The position numbers were made by a program, and so were the translations under genes. A stretch of DNA of 64,000 nucleotides from NCBI GenBank assembly GCA_964017045.1, contig OZ024794.1:37106210-37170209 (forward strand), in the 5' to 3' direction. Origin of the DNA: Omphiscola glabra (Eukaryota > Mollusca > Gastropoda > Lymnaeidae). Position 1 is the stretch's first letter, and every line of letters begins with the position of its first letter. Positions 34,590 through 45,589 of the stretch are shown here, piece by piece. The notes below the pieces were generated by a model. It saw only the letters and a program-made list of their open reading frames with translations, did no database searches and had not been told where the DNA came from.

Positions 34590-35394
34590 ACAGGGATTTG
34601 GAGCTGGCCTTTTGTGGCCGAGTTCCGCTTGTTGACTAGTTGGAAGCAGGTCCATGCAGTGCATGTAGCAGTGCATGTAGCAGTGAAGTAGAATATGTTA
34701 ATTACAAAACAAAAGCCCAAGGCGAGCTGCATGGTCAAATAAATGTCTTCAAGAGTGATTTGATTGGCTTGTATAAGCGAAAGGGCAGCGGTGTTATAAC
34801 TTTAGACCAGGAAAAGGAACTTAGAGAAGAGAAACTAAAAGTGGATGAGCTAGAAAAGAAACTTAAAAGAAAGAAATACGAGCAAGAAAAGCAGCAGTTG
34901 TTCAGAGAAAACTTGTCTGTTATATCAGTTCCCCAAAATGAAATGATAAATTAGCTACAATGCCTGTTGTTTCGATATAGCAACACCTGGCTGCTCCATC
35001 AATGATAGAAACTATACTACAATTTTCAGCTATACTGACAATAATCATATTTATACTTCCATAAAAATGATATTTAGTCCTCAACAAACTTTTGACTGAT
35101 TCTTCATTATAAAATTTAAGTGTAAAACTATTTAACTTGATTAACAAGCTAAAGATGTAATAAAATAATTTTCCTACAATAGTATGTGTGATTTAAATAG
35201 ATCAGCACAAAGTAAGATGTATTTACAAATTTATTTATATTATAATTCATTTTTGGAAGAAAAAAAAAGGGGGGGGGGGGCGGTTGGTTATAACAATTTT
35301 GACATAATTACTTGGGATCATTGAAAGTTTGACAGTTGTTGACAAATTGCGTAAATTGTGCATAAAAATTGTTGACGTAATTAATGGACGCCCC
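34590..35394 (+). mobile_element. Harbinger-like element B (right part)
   Basis: From about 34914 to the right end the sequence matches the reverse complement of element A (14485-15160): the VISVP coding words, ATAATCATATTTATACTTCC, TTAACAAGCTAAAGATGTAA, a G-tract, TTTGACAGTTGTTGACAAA and the terminus GTTGACGTAATTAATGGACG + CCCC at 35394. Upstream of 34914 the two elements differ completely. No left terminus is visible, so the element is 5' truncated or its left half was replaced. Confidence 0.7.
34640..34954 (+). pseudogene. Coiled-coil protein fragment of element B
   Basis: The 104-codon frame contains a charged heptad-like segment: HGQINVFKSDLIGLYKRKG, then GVITLDQEKELREEKLK, and VDELEKKLKRKKYEQEKQQ, predicted to form a coiled coil of about 50 residues. 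The N-terminus includes a short duplicated CSACSSACSSE produced by a 12-bp repeat, so the start is doubtful. The stop comes soon after VISVPQ, earlier than in the related frame of element A. Coiled coils of this kind occur at the C-terminus of transposon-encoded DNA-binding proteins. I do not recognise the exact family. Confidence 0.5.
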
Positions 35395-37059
35395 TTAAAA
35401 GTCTGCATGTTCTGGGGTAAGCACATCCCGTTTGAGTGAAATATTATTACTATATTTTTTAATTTAATTTTTTTTTTAAAGCAAAACATTTTGGCTTATC
35501 ACAGCTAATGTTTTAAAAATCTACGTTTATAAACGACCCACTCTATTTTTAAAATCATTCAAGATAGCAAAGAACGGATTGCTTAAATACACACAGTAAA
35601 TATTATTGAGTAGTAATCAGTTTTTAATAGAGGTCATTTATCGGAACTATGTTAACCCATTTGTTGTACAAACCTTATACAAACTACTTAATGTACTTAA
35701 CATCACTTTACCTCAATCTACAGTAACCATGTCAGGGTTAGGACGACTGCTTTCCTATCAGGATTAGGACGATTGCTACCCTAGAGAAATTTGTAGATAA
35801 CACCATTCGGTCAAAGTGGCAAATCAACGAAGTGAGGGTGTATCTACCTCTAGATTGTGCAGGCGACGTTGCCAGTGCATAACTATGATGGGGGCCAAAA
35901 CAGCACAAAAACAGAAAAAGTTCAACTATTAGATCAACTTAATTTATGCCATGTTTTTAGTTTCTATCACATAATGTATAGAATACACTCGATCTACGGT
36001 ATGCTACAGCATAAAATTAATTATTTAACAAATATCTCTCACCCCTTTTCCCCAACATAACAAATTGTTACAAATATTGTCATAAATATTTTTTGTTTAC
36101 TTCTAAATTGTACTTTATTAACATTTGATGTTAATGTTATACCCTAAAATTGTTAAGTAAAGTAATGTGAATACAAAATACGAGCATAAAATAAGTTTAA
36201 GGAGGCAAAAAAAAAAAAAAAAAACGCCTGAAACCTTGTATCTACGCCACTGCTACAAGGACATTGAACGGGTTTTGGAGTTTCAAAGGCCATATCCAGG
36301 AACACTGGATGAACCAATCATATTTCAGGATAAAAACTAAGTTAATCTTGGGATTAAATGTTCTCACGACAAAGGTCAGTCAACGAGTTCGTTTAATCAT
36401 CAGCTGTTTAAACCAGTCTTTGAAAATTGTTAAGCTCCATTAACAAGTCAAGTCGACCAAGGGTTATATGAAAATCACAAAGTGTACCGCTATCTCATTT
36501 ACAGGATAGCAGGTCACACCTCCAAAGATCAAGGCCAGGCAAGGGAAATGACCTTCATTATTATATCGTTGATGGTATTGTTGGCATGGCCTTTGTTCTA
36601 CTGATAACAAATTATGGTCGTCTTAAGTTTGAAGTTGAAGAAGCATGAGTTGCAATGAAAACTGAGTTCAGTAAACAATTATTAAAATTTTAAATTTCCG
36701 ATTTTGCGATCGTTTTATTTTATATTTTGTTAATTTAACTTTTTTTTTCGTATTCTTTAAATTGAAGTAACACTGTTTTATCATAAATTGCATGGAAAAG
36801 ATATATAACTTCAGCTATCACAAAATTGTTGTTCGTATGTGACTTAAAATTCCATCTTTTGTTATTTGATTTTTTTGTTACGTTTTCTTCTATTGGGATA
36901 TCTTTAAAAATGTTTTGCTACCGGTACAGCTAGATGTTATAACATCTATAACAAGGTTTTGCTTTTTAGTGCACTTACGTATGATTATATTTGTTAAATG
37001 ATGACGTTAAGTCCTGCGAATGCAAATATGTTGTACCGGGTACTTGTACACTGACATTG
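35395..37059. other. Spacer, nothing recognised
   Basis: A tandem pair CAGGGTTAGGACGACTGCT / CAGGATTAGGACGATTGCT lies at 35734-35776, and a poly-A run lies at 36208-36224. No coding sequence is recognised. Confidence 0.45.
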
Positions 37060-37270
37060 AGAACCATGTGATGAGTGGCCATCCATATATTACGTTCGCA
37101 GAAAGTAACATTTTCGAGGAACACCCCCCCCCCCCACACGTTTCCTTTTTTTTTTTGACACACCCTACCAATGTGTACGTACAGGAGCTTTCAACGGCCC
37201 CCCGGGACCCCCCCCCCCCCGCAACCAAACAAACCCACAACAACAACGAAATTATATACTGTAATTTATA
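37060..37270. mobile_element. Possible MITE with sub-terminal poly-C tracts
   Basis: GGCCATCCATATATTACGT near 37077 resembles the termini of the miniature element at 41279-41540. It is followed by C-runs at 37122-37133 and 37209-37219, a layout seen in the other Harbinger-like elements of this window. No right terminus could be fixed. Confidence 0.35.
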
Positions 37271-38454
37271 GATGATTATGACGTCACCGAAAAAGAAATG
37301 TATAACGGGTTTTCACCGCCAAGCATAATGGTTACCAGATTATACGCCGCGTCGCTCTAGGTGCGACGTTGCCCTCGTGCAAACCCATGAGAATGGAGCG
37401 AAGAGAGAATAAAGCCAAGAGAGAAGTCGCCAACATCGGGGTCGCCAAACTTGTCATTGGATAGGACCTTAGTGAATTGAACATTAAAATATCACATACT
37501 TCATAAAGACAAGGGAGGAAAAAATCGTCTTTTTATTGGAGCCACGTTTTTATATATATTAAGGTGCACTATTTTCCGGCTTCGCCATAGGCGCCGTTTT
37601 TCATCTGCATGGCCCTGCCCTCACAGGGGCGCCGCGAAATTTTACACATTTTTATTTCCACTTTATTTCTAATCCCATGTGACATTTAGCAGTCGTGGTG
37701 CAAACAGTAACCCATTTGAGTTACTAATGTATGCAGTGACAAGATTATGTTTCGTGACCTACTTACATGTTATATTTATTTCTACACAACACTTTACTTT
37801 ATTTTGTTTATGTATTTGCTATTTCGAGGTGTACTTGTTAGAATTTAACAACGTGCACCTGGTGAAAACCTAACTTTGGCAAGGGCGCGGGATATTGTAC
37901 AGGAACAAGTGGCGTAACCAAACAAAATAAGTCACACGCACGTTCAAAGTATGGTCGACTAAAGAGTACTGAAACCGTAATCCTATTACTACTGAGAGCT
38001 ATTTGAGCGATATCTAGCGAGTTCATTTGTTAAAACAAAGGGCAACATTATGACGTGACTTCCTACAAAACATTGCGTGATATTTTTTTACAGCATGAGA
38101 GATATAAATAGAATGCTATTTTTGGACTGTCGGGGTTTCAGGATGATTATTGCAGAATTTTTTTTATAAATGGGAGTACTTTCTGCCGAGACACCCACAC
38201 CGGGTCATATGAAAAAACCCTGCTGTCTTTCCGCTGGCGAGTATTAAACTAAACATAGATTTTTAATGAGCTTGTTGTATTAAAAAAAACTGGAATAGAA
38301 GAACATATTTTTTATTTGATGAAGAATCCATTATTAAAATTACTATTTTCAGAATGAACCATTAAACTTTTGACTACCTACATACAGTGGTATGCTTTGT
38401 TGGTGCAAAGTATAAATTAAATTATTAATTGTTGACTGTGGGGCATAGTGCAGC
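37271..38454. other. Spacer, nothing recognised
   Basis: Small GC-rich palindromic patches lie at 37345-37375 and 37580-37640. No gene is seen before the transposase remnant. Confidence 0.4.
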
Positions 38455-38860
38455 AGAGTGACAGTGGTATTTTCGTTGAATCAAATCTATACAACCACAT
38501 TTCCTTAACCAAGACAGATACCTGGGATCAATAAATACGCATCTTCCATATGTTTTTCTTGGTGACCAAGGTTATCCTCTGAAGAAACATCTGATGCGAC
38601 AATACACAACCAGTGGTGATACTGTATCACGAGAAATTGAAGTTTACAAATACAGACATAGTCGGGCCAGAAGAACAGTTGAGTGTGCATTGGGCTTACT
38701 TGTTGCACAATGGAGATTATTCAAGCAGAATTCAAGTTGATCCTAAAAATGTTGACAAACTAGTCATTTCTGAAGATCAGTTGGACATGTTATTAGCTTC
38801 AAATACAACAGCTGGTAAAGCTACAAGATCACCAACGGGAAGATCACAACGAATATAATT
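38455..38860 (+). pseudogene. Harbinger (HARBI1-type) transposase remnant
   Basis: Three frames together give the C-terminal half of a DDE_Tnp_4 transposase. SDSGIFVESNLY (38459 on) is the 'N-S-D-S-G-x-F' segment. LPYVFLGDQGYPLKKHLMR (from 38543) carries the catalytic Asp of GD-x-x-YPL. KYRHSRARRTVECALGLLV, followed by QWRLF, carries the catalytic Glu of the R-x-V-E-x-A-x-G helix. A stop then interrupts, and VDPKNVDKLVISEDQL continues in another frame to a final stop. The first catalytic Asp region is missing. At least two frameshifts separate the blocks, so it is inactive. Termini were not identified. Such a transposase would be the natural source for the TIR elements A and B. Confidence 0.85.
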
Positions 38861-39523
38861 GAGAAGGGAATGATGCATATAATATCCGTGATTGCTTTAA
38901 ACATTATTTTAACATTTAAGTTTAAGGAACAATTGACATCCAGTACTGGTACAATAAAATAGACTATTACGTCCCATGAAAATGTAAAATATATTTTATG
39001 AATTGATTATGAATTGATCCACGTTGATCTTTTTCCATAATAATTTAGTGATAGCATTAACGTGTGATACAGAATCAATGGCATTATCCATTCTAATTTA
39101 ATATTTGTTTATAAACACTTTAATTTAGTTTCCTTTTAAAATTTAGATTAAATATAATTTAGAAATTTGGTAGCATAAATATTCTACATGGAACTATATT
39201 AAATAACTGTATTTATTATTTTAAAATTATATTTGATTCATTATTGTGTAACAAAATATATCCTAAATTCAAGTGATTGACATTTCATTTTCATTGAACT
39301 TTGAACTTATTTTCCAATGTTACTGTTTTGCAGGTCTAACAGTAACAGGACATGCAAACTTCAAAATAAATGCATACTTGTTATATCTAATTTTCATTTC
39401 TTAATTGCTATTTCTAATTATAATTATATTTAGTTATTATATGATCAAGTTTGTTCAAAACAATTTGGTTTTATTTACCTAATCTTCTTGCAATAAAAAA
39501 ATAAACATTGACCCAGACACGCA
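38861..39523. other. AT-rich spacer
   Basis: Strongly AT-rich 3' flank of the transposase remnant. No terminus or gene is recognised. Confidence 0.45.
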
Positions 39524-39757
39524 GCGCCGCCATTCGCACCCGGGTACCATTAGGCTCAATGCTATTCGGATGTCATTTGTTGTAGTGTATTTTAGTTAAA
39601 ATGAAGAATTAAGTTTACAAACGTATAGACGATAGTAGATTCAATTATATTTCATTTCATAACTCATTTGGTCTTACAAACCCAACAATAATATTTTTAA
39701 TAGTTTTTTAATCCCAAACTCTCACTTCTGGTACCCGGGTACCAATAGGTGCAGCCT
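39524..39757. mobile_element. MITE with CACCCGGGTACCA-type inverted ends
   Basis: The left end reads GCCGCCATTCGCACCCGGGT followed by ACCA. The right end in reverse reads GGCTGCACCTATTGGTACCC followed by GGGTACCA. The ends are imperfect inverted repeats about 230 bp apart. The right terminal 100 bp also match 53420-53515 (AACAATAATATTTT, TTTTTTAATCCCAA, CTCTCACTTCTGGTACCC). The element has no coding capacity and belongs to the same family as the large dispersed repeat at 52470-53515. Confidence 0.65.
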
Positions 39758-39897
39758 TTATCCATATCGATCGAACTAACTTAAAATAGTAATAAAATAA
39801 AATCATATGCCCACTCCCGCCACTCACTTGTTGTATTGAGCTCTTCTGCTATTTTCTGCTAAAGTTTACTACCAATATCCCTATTGTGGTAATTTTT

Positions 39898-40375
39898 CGT
39901 TATGTCCCATAGTGGCGTGCGGTCATGAACTAGGGATATTAGCTTGTCTATTTCTACCATTTTATTTTATTCAGTTCTATAATTTGTATTTATCTTAAAT
40001 TACTTTTATTGGATCCGAATGAATCCTACACACGGATGATGCAAAGAAGACCTGCAATGACGTCATTTGCTTGGTTTTTTTTAAATTTAGCTTCGGATCA
40101 TTCCGTCGAACATCGCTCTAATTAAATGGTTGCTATGTCCCATAGTGGAGAGCGATCATCCACTTGAGATATTAGTTTATCAATTTCTACCATTTTAATT
40201 GATAAAATGCTACAATTTGTATATATTTAAATTACTTATGATGGATCCAAAGGAATATTACACAAATGAAAGGCTATTCTAGATTTTAAGGTGACATTTT
40301 TGTACAAACCATCTGTAAAAAAATTACATGCCGCCATTTTAATTGTTTTTAAAATTAGCTTCGGACAGTACGGAC
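39898..40375. repeat. Diverged tandem duplication, period about 234 bp
   Basis: ATGTCCCATAGTGG occurs at about 39903 and 40136. After each occurrence come, in order, GATATTAG, ATTTCTACCATTTTA, ACAATTTGTAT (or TAATTTGTAT), TTAAATTAC, TGGATCC and a TAGCTTCGGA word. This is an old direct duplication of one unit. A TGACGTCATTTG word is present only in the first copy. Confidence 0.75.
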
Positions 40376-40549
40376 GAAAAAAACAAATTCGACCGGCGCG
40401 CGTTACCGACTTTCACCGATGACGCCTGAGCAAATGTAGCCGTGTTCACTTTGTTATTGCATTTGTTTTTTATACCGATCCAGTCTTGTTCGTCAGTCTT
40501 GGAATCCGGTGAAATCCGGACCTAGTGTGTGATCACCCTTAAGCTAGCG

Positions 40550-41040
40550 ATAGTCCGACTGTGTGCGGGTGAGATAGTCTGACTGTGTGACGGGTGAGAT
40601 AGTCTGACTGTGTGACGGGTGAGATAGTCTGACTGTGTGAAGGGTGAAATAGTCTGACTGTGTGAAGGGTGAGATAGTCTGACTGTGTGACGAGTGAGAT
40701 AGTCCTGACTGTGTGACTGGTGAGATAGTCTGACTGTGTGACGGGTGAGCTAGTCTGATTTTGTGACGGGTGAGATAGTCTGATTGTGTGACGGGTGAGA
40801 TAGTCTGACTGTGTGACGAGTGAGATAGTCCTGACTGTGTGACGGGTGAGATAGTCTGACTGTGTGAAGGGTGAGATAGTCTGACTGTGTGAAGGGTGAG
40901 ATAGTCTGACTGTGTGACGGGTATAGATAGTATGTGTGACGGGTGAGATAGTCTGACTGTGTGACGAGAGAGATAGTCTGACTGTGTGAAGGGTGAGATA
41001 GTCTGACTGTGTGAAGGGTGAGATAGTCTGTGTGACAGGT
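40550..41040. repeat. 25-bp minisatellite, about 19 copies
   Basis: The unit is 'gagatagtctgactgtgtga' plus 'cgggt' (or 'agggt'). Single-base indels change phase several times. Reverse-strand open frames of 180-204 codons (repeating SHPSHSQTIS-like peptides) arise from the repeat alone. Confidence 0.93.
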
Positions 41041-41261
41041 AATTGAGATTGAGACACGCTGAAGTCAGTAAGAGGAATGATGACACGTATACTTTGGGTA
41101 ATACTAATGAAGTTAATTCGAGGACCGAATGTCACAAAATATGCTAATGTCATCGAAAATATGTTTACGGAAAAGTTGAAAAAAAATCAGTTCAGCATAA
41201 GTGGGTAGATATTTGAATACGGACAGAGTTACAATATGCAAAGAATCAGAAACGCAGACAG

Positions 41262-41540
41262 GGGCCGTCCATAAAGTGGGGCCGTCCATAAAGTATGTCA
41301 CGCTCCGTAGGGGGCCCTAGAAACTGATAGTTTGTGACGATGGAGGAAGGTATAAAGTCGTATCTGACGTAACACATTTTTAATGATACACATAAAACCC
41401 GAAATTGACAGTGATGTGAGATGTACTTTTTGGAGGATTGGGGAATTACGAGATTTGTGACGGATTGTGACAAGGGGGAAAAAGGGGCGAGGTATAAACA
41501 TTGTTTAAAAGAGTGTTACGTAATATATGGACAGCTCCAC
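41262..41540. mobile_element. Harbinger-like MITE
   Basis: The left end GGGGCCGTCCATAAAGTATG (41279) is preceded by a duplicated GGGGCCGTCCATAAAGT (41262). The right end in reverse reads GGAGCTGTCCATATATTACG. The inverted ends share GTCCAT-A-A and a GT-ACG core, like elements A and B. Internal sequence contains TGACGTAACA and GTGACGGATTGTGAC words and no ORF. The doubled left end suggests a partial tandem duplication or abortive transposition. Confidence 0.65.
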
Positions 41541-41625
41541 AGGAAACAACCGGTAAGTTAAATAAAACTATAAAAGCTATTTTAGCAGATGGGAGTATTG
41601 GACCCCAACATCTAACCCCTTAAGG

Positions 41626-41800
41626 CCGTGGTTCTCAACCTTCCTAATGCCGCGACCCTTTAATATAGTTCCTCATGCTGTGGTGACCCCAACCATAAAA
41701 TATTTTCGTTGCTACTTCATTAATATTTGATTTCCTATGGTCTGCGATCCCTGTGGATACTAATCCAAAGGGGTCACGACCCACAGGTTGAGAACCGCTG
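41626..41800. mobile_element. SPIN/OC1-like hAT miniature element, copy 2
   Basis: This 175-bp element begins CCGTGGTTCTCAACCTTCC, one substitution from the canonical CAGTGG start, and ends GGTTGAGAACCGCTG. Flanking 8-mers ccttaagg and ccttaagt match at 7 of 8 positions. An internal deletion relative to the other two copies removes about 20 bp. There is no coding sequence. Confidence 0.88.
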
Positions 41801-42067
41801 CCTTAAGTCATTAAGACCGCACTTTTATGACACCTAGAGACAAATTTGACTCATTAAGTTAAGGCAATTAGAATGTGACCGCTTGCCAAATGAAGGGTAC
41901 ATATAGTAGAAAATGTGCATTCTGACTTAGCTGTTTACGGTTTACATGAGTTTACGGTTTAGTTTTCCATAAAAAATAACTTAACTTTGGCTTTATGATG
42001 TGACCTCCATCAAATACACATGAAACATATTTCAGAAATGATAGATACAGCGGAGGTATTAAAAAAA

Positions 42068-42215
42068 AAATAGGGGCTCAGGAGCCATCCATAACGACGT
42101 CGCGTTTTTTTTTTTCGGGGGGGGGGGGTCTACGAACTTGTGAGGATGTAGTATAAGAGTGTCTAAGTTAAAAATTTGTGACGATTTAACTCAAAATAAT
42201 CAACACCCCCCCCCC
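42068..42215. mobile_element. Possible MITE fragment with G- and C-tracts
   Basis: GAGCCATCCATAACGACGTC is followed by a poly-T/poly-G block. A GTGACGATTTAACTCAAAA segment then leads to a poly-C block. This arrangement mirrors the termini of the Harbinger-like elements here. The right end is unclear. Confidence 0.35.
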
Positions 42216-42302
42216 CCACCCCACCCCAATCCACTCCTTTCTTCAGGAAAGCATCTTCTACTTCTAGAAACTAACATTCGTCAAGAAGCAAATGTACAAT
42301 AT

Positions 42303-42840
42303 AGAGATTAAGGCTTGTTAGGCCATTGTTTATAACTCATAAATAACATAATTTGTGAGGCCATTGTTTATAACTCATAAATAACATAATTTGTGAGGCC
42401 ATTGTTTATAACTCATAAATAACATAATTTGTGAGGCTGTAGTTTATAACTCATAAATAACATAATTTGTGAGGCCGTTGTTTATAACTCATAAATAACA
42501 TAATTTGTGAGGCTGTTGTTTATAACTCATAAATAACATAATTTGTGAGGCCATTGTTTATAACTCATAAATAACATAATTTGTGAGGCCATTGTTTATA
42601 ACTCATAAATAACATAATTTGTGAGGCCATTGTTTATAACTCATAAATAACATAATTTGTGAGGCTGTCGTTATAACTCGTAAATAACATAATTTGCGAG
42701 GCCGTTGTTTATAACTCATAAATAACATAGTTTGTGAGGCCGTTGTTTATAACTCATAAATAACATAATTTGTGAGGCTGTTGTTTATAACTCATAAATA
42801 ACATAATTTGTGAGGCCATTGTTTATAGCTCATAAATGTG
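42303..42840. repeat. 38-bp minisatellite, 14 copies
   Basis: The unit is 'aggccattgtttataact' + 'cataaataacataatttgtg'. Variation is almost confined to the CCATT/CTGTT/CCGTT position. One unit has lost a base (GTCGTTATAACTCG). Confidence 0.93.
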
Positions 42841-43556
42841 GGATTCAAACAGTTACGTCACAGTTCACAATGAAATTCCAATTTTGTCCACTCACAAAAA
42901 TAAATGCATCAAAGAGAAGCAACTCTTTAAATTTAAGTAACAACTGAATACGGTACTGGTGTAACAGGCCAAAGTATAGTGCTTTCCGGACTATTCATGG
43001 GGTTAAAGGGGCCTAGGCTAGATTATACCACGGGTATATCATGGCTTAGGCTAATTTCATACCCCTCAGACCAGATCATAACCCATGATATCAGTATAAT
43101 GTTCAGTTTAATAACTTATATACATATGAATTACTTAATTTTTCTACATTTTATTGGGATTTCAGCAGTGAGTCAGCTTGGTCAGGCAAGGTAATTGATG
43201 TGAAGGGGGTTTGTTTCAGCTTTGTCATATAAGGTAAGTAAAAAAGGGGGAGGGGGCAGCTTTGAAGATAATGTGAGTGAGAAAGTTAAATGACTTATTT
43301 GTTAAAACTGAAAACATACAGACTTTAATTACTTGAACCAGAAAAACTTGAGTTAGTAAAAATATCAAAGATTACTACCACACTCAGTAGTGTTTACACA
43401 TTAAATAAAAGCACATAACCTAAACATTATAATGTAACGCAACAAAATGTTCAATTTATTTGACTGTTCATAATATAATAAAAGTCATAATGTCCTAAAG
43501 CTTCCACTTGCAAATGAGCTCATAAAATATTCCTTGCTACAATATAATTGTCAAAG

Positions 43557-44646
43557 TTACATACTGTTGACATGAAAATGATCACGCTTGTTTTCAAGAT
43601 AAATAAAGTGCATGTTGTTGACTGTATGTTGAAACTTGAGGCATGGGTAAACCAAACCATGGTGTCACTAACTTTTGTAAGAATGATGATGTCACAACTC
43701 AACAATTTCGCTGTGGCCATGATCTCTGCATCAGTTGTCTGGACTCCAACATGAGATATGCAAATGACTGCAAGAGATGTTTAACTATTCGTTCACATTT
43801 TGTCCAAGAAATCTTGTAGTATTTTTGTCAAGAGGGTGTTCATTCGGAGGATGACTTTATCTATGAGATGCATGTGGTTGTCCTCTGATCCTGTCAAGAC
43901 GTAGCTGATGCTCCAGAAGCAGCAGTTTCAATCAACTTCAGTTTTATATGTACACAGAAGTTGCCCCCAGTCCATTGTGCATCCATAGTACACAATCTTA
44001 CCAAACCTGCAGGCAAGAGTGGTGCTCAGATACTTCTCTCCTGAACTTGGCAGGGGTTTGAAAGCCCTTGTCTGCTTGTGTCTCTGTGAAATGTGGATGT
44101 CATTGTTGTCTGGTTCTTCACATGGTATTTGAGTCTTTTGCTTTGGGCTGTCATTGACAAAATCACTGGGACAATCATCTGGGGACTGGGCTGGTGGCAA
44201 AGCTTCTTCGTCATGGTAAATCTTAAGGTTGCTGGCCTGGTATGTGTTGCTCAGTTTCTTGTCAGTCTTTTTGTTCTTTTGTTTTACTCATTCCAGAACT
44301 AAGTAGGAAATAATCCAGCGTTGTACCATCTTTGAAACCATGAGATGAATACAGCGTTGGTTTGTGATATAAACTATGTAGTCAGCAGTAATTTCGTTTT
44401 TTTCTTTTGGGTGAGCAATCCTAGGCAGCGCGGATGTTGGTACTGGTGGTTGAAAGGGGTAATAACAGCCATAGATTTCCCCATGATAAATAATTACATC
44501 TTCTGCGCAATATTCCTTAACTTTGTGTTTAAACTGGATTTGGCATATACTTGTTTCTCTGGATGAGGATCGTAAATTCACTGGGGGTACTTCTGTTGTG
44601 CTGCAGTGTAGAATCTCCAAAGCTGTTCATACAGTTGGTCTTCCAT
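43557..44646 (-). pseudogene. OTU-domain cysteine protease pseudogene, intronless
   Basis: One minus-strand frame runs from 44620 to about 43596. It is cut by stops at 44288-44290, 43928-43930 and two near 43800. It then shifts by one base to finish at 43557. OTU landmarks appear in order: AFKPLPSSGEKYLSTTLAC (the segment preceding the domain), VD-stop-NCCFWSISYVLTGSEDNH (the DGNC-F motif with the catalytic Cys, its Gly codon changed to TGA), VGVQTTDAEIMATAKLLSC (central helix) and, after the frameshift, ENKRDHFHVNSM (catalytic His). OTU proteins are deubiquitinase-like cysteine proteases and are also carried by several invertebrate transposons. The region 44294-44620 is unassigned but in the same frame. 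A possible start (ATG at 44646) lies in another frame. Confidence 0.8.
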
Positions 44647-45199
44647 GGTTGTTAAAATTGGAAAATTAAAGAGTTTCCTTTTAGAGGAAGCAGCTGTCTG
44701 TCTGAGTATGTTAAGATAAGAAAAAAGATAAAACACACTATGTTAAATTATTTTGCCACTGGTGGGAAAACTTGGTCAAAGTTGAATAATTTTACACTAT
44801 GCCTGTTTTAAGTATGTCTGAGCCAACAACTGATCCAGATACCCGGAAATTTCAAACATTAGCACACCTAGCACATACCCAAACCCAACAAAAAAGATGG
44901 AGCCTGTCCAAAAGTTTTTTTGTAAAAAATAGTTATTTCCCTTTTTGTATAAAGTAAAGGGGTAAAAATGAAAAAGTGCATGTATAGAACCAGTACATCT
45001 TTTTGACATAATTTTGTGTACAATTCACCTGAAATAAATTAATTATAATAGAAAACTGACTAGCGATTGGTGTGAAACAACATGCAAGCTAACTGAAACT
45101 ACAAAGCTCTGAAAATACTAAGTACTTGCTGCAAATTTTTTGTCATTATTTGTCTTAGTAAGATGACAAAATGTCAGGGGTTGCTTAAGTATTTCTGCA
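44647..45199. other. Sequence between the OTU pseudogene and a LINE fragment
   Basis: AT-rich. A minus-strand open frame at 44797-45009 (70 codons) has a hydrophobic stretch but no family I can name. It may be part of the element. Confidence 0.35.
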
Positions 45200-45395
45200 T
45201 ACCTATAACCTTGATTCCTAGGGGCAGGCGACTCACCGTTAGTCCAAGAATGAGAAGGATCAATGAAGTAGAGAAGGATTTACACCAGTTGGGGGTTTGC
45301 ACATGGAGGCAGAAAGCCATGGAATGTTCCAAATGGAAGGATGTGGTGAAGCAGGCCAGGGCCCTACATAAGCTGTAGTGCCACTGATGATGATG
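45200..45395 (+). pseudogene. C-terminal tail of an RTE-like reverse transcriptase
   Basis: The frame ending at 45378 reads SPRMRRINEVEKDLHQLGV, then TWRQKAMECSKWKDVVKQA and a short HKL tail. This is the 'D-L-x-x-L-G-V-x-x-W-x-x-x-A-x-x-R-x-x-W' pattern at the end of many non-LTR reverse transcriptases. The stop is followed by CACTGATGATGATG, a simple-repeat 3' end typical of such elements. All upstream domains are missing. It differs in sequence from the fragment at 5822-6025. Confidence 0.65.
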
Positions 45396-45589
45396 TACCC
45401 TTGATCAAAATTTACAGTAGCAAAGCATTTTTATCTTAAAAGAAGATCTGCCGCCTCCCCACTTCTCAACACCTGTTTCTCAATTTCAAGGTATAATTCT
45501 GGCTGATGATCATCTTGTCAAATGTTTTAAATGGTTTGTTGCACTAAAATGGTTGAGAACCGCAGGGATAGGATTATATTATTAAGCTA

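Noticed and set aside
43643..43819. A plus-strand 58-codon frame with a RING-like pattern (CGHDLCISC then DCKRC)
   Set aside because: It is exactly antisense to the better supported OTU frame, it lacks the first C-x2-C pair of a RING, and it has no neighbouring coding sequence. I treat it as coincidence.
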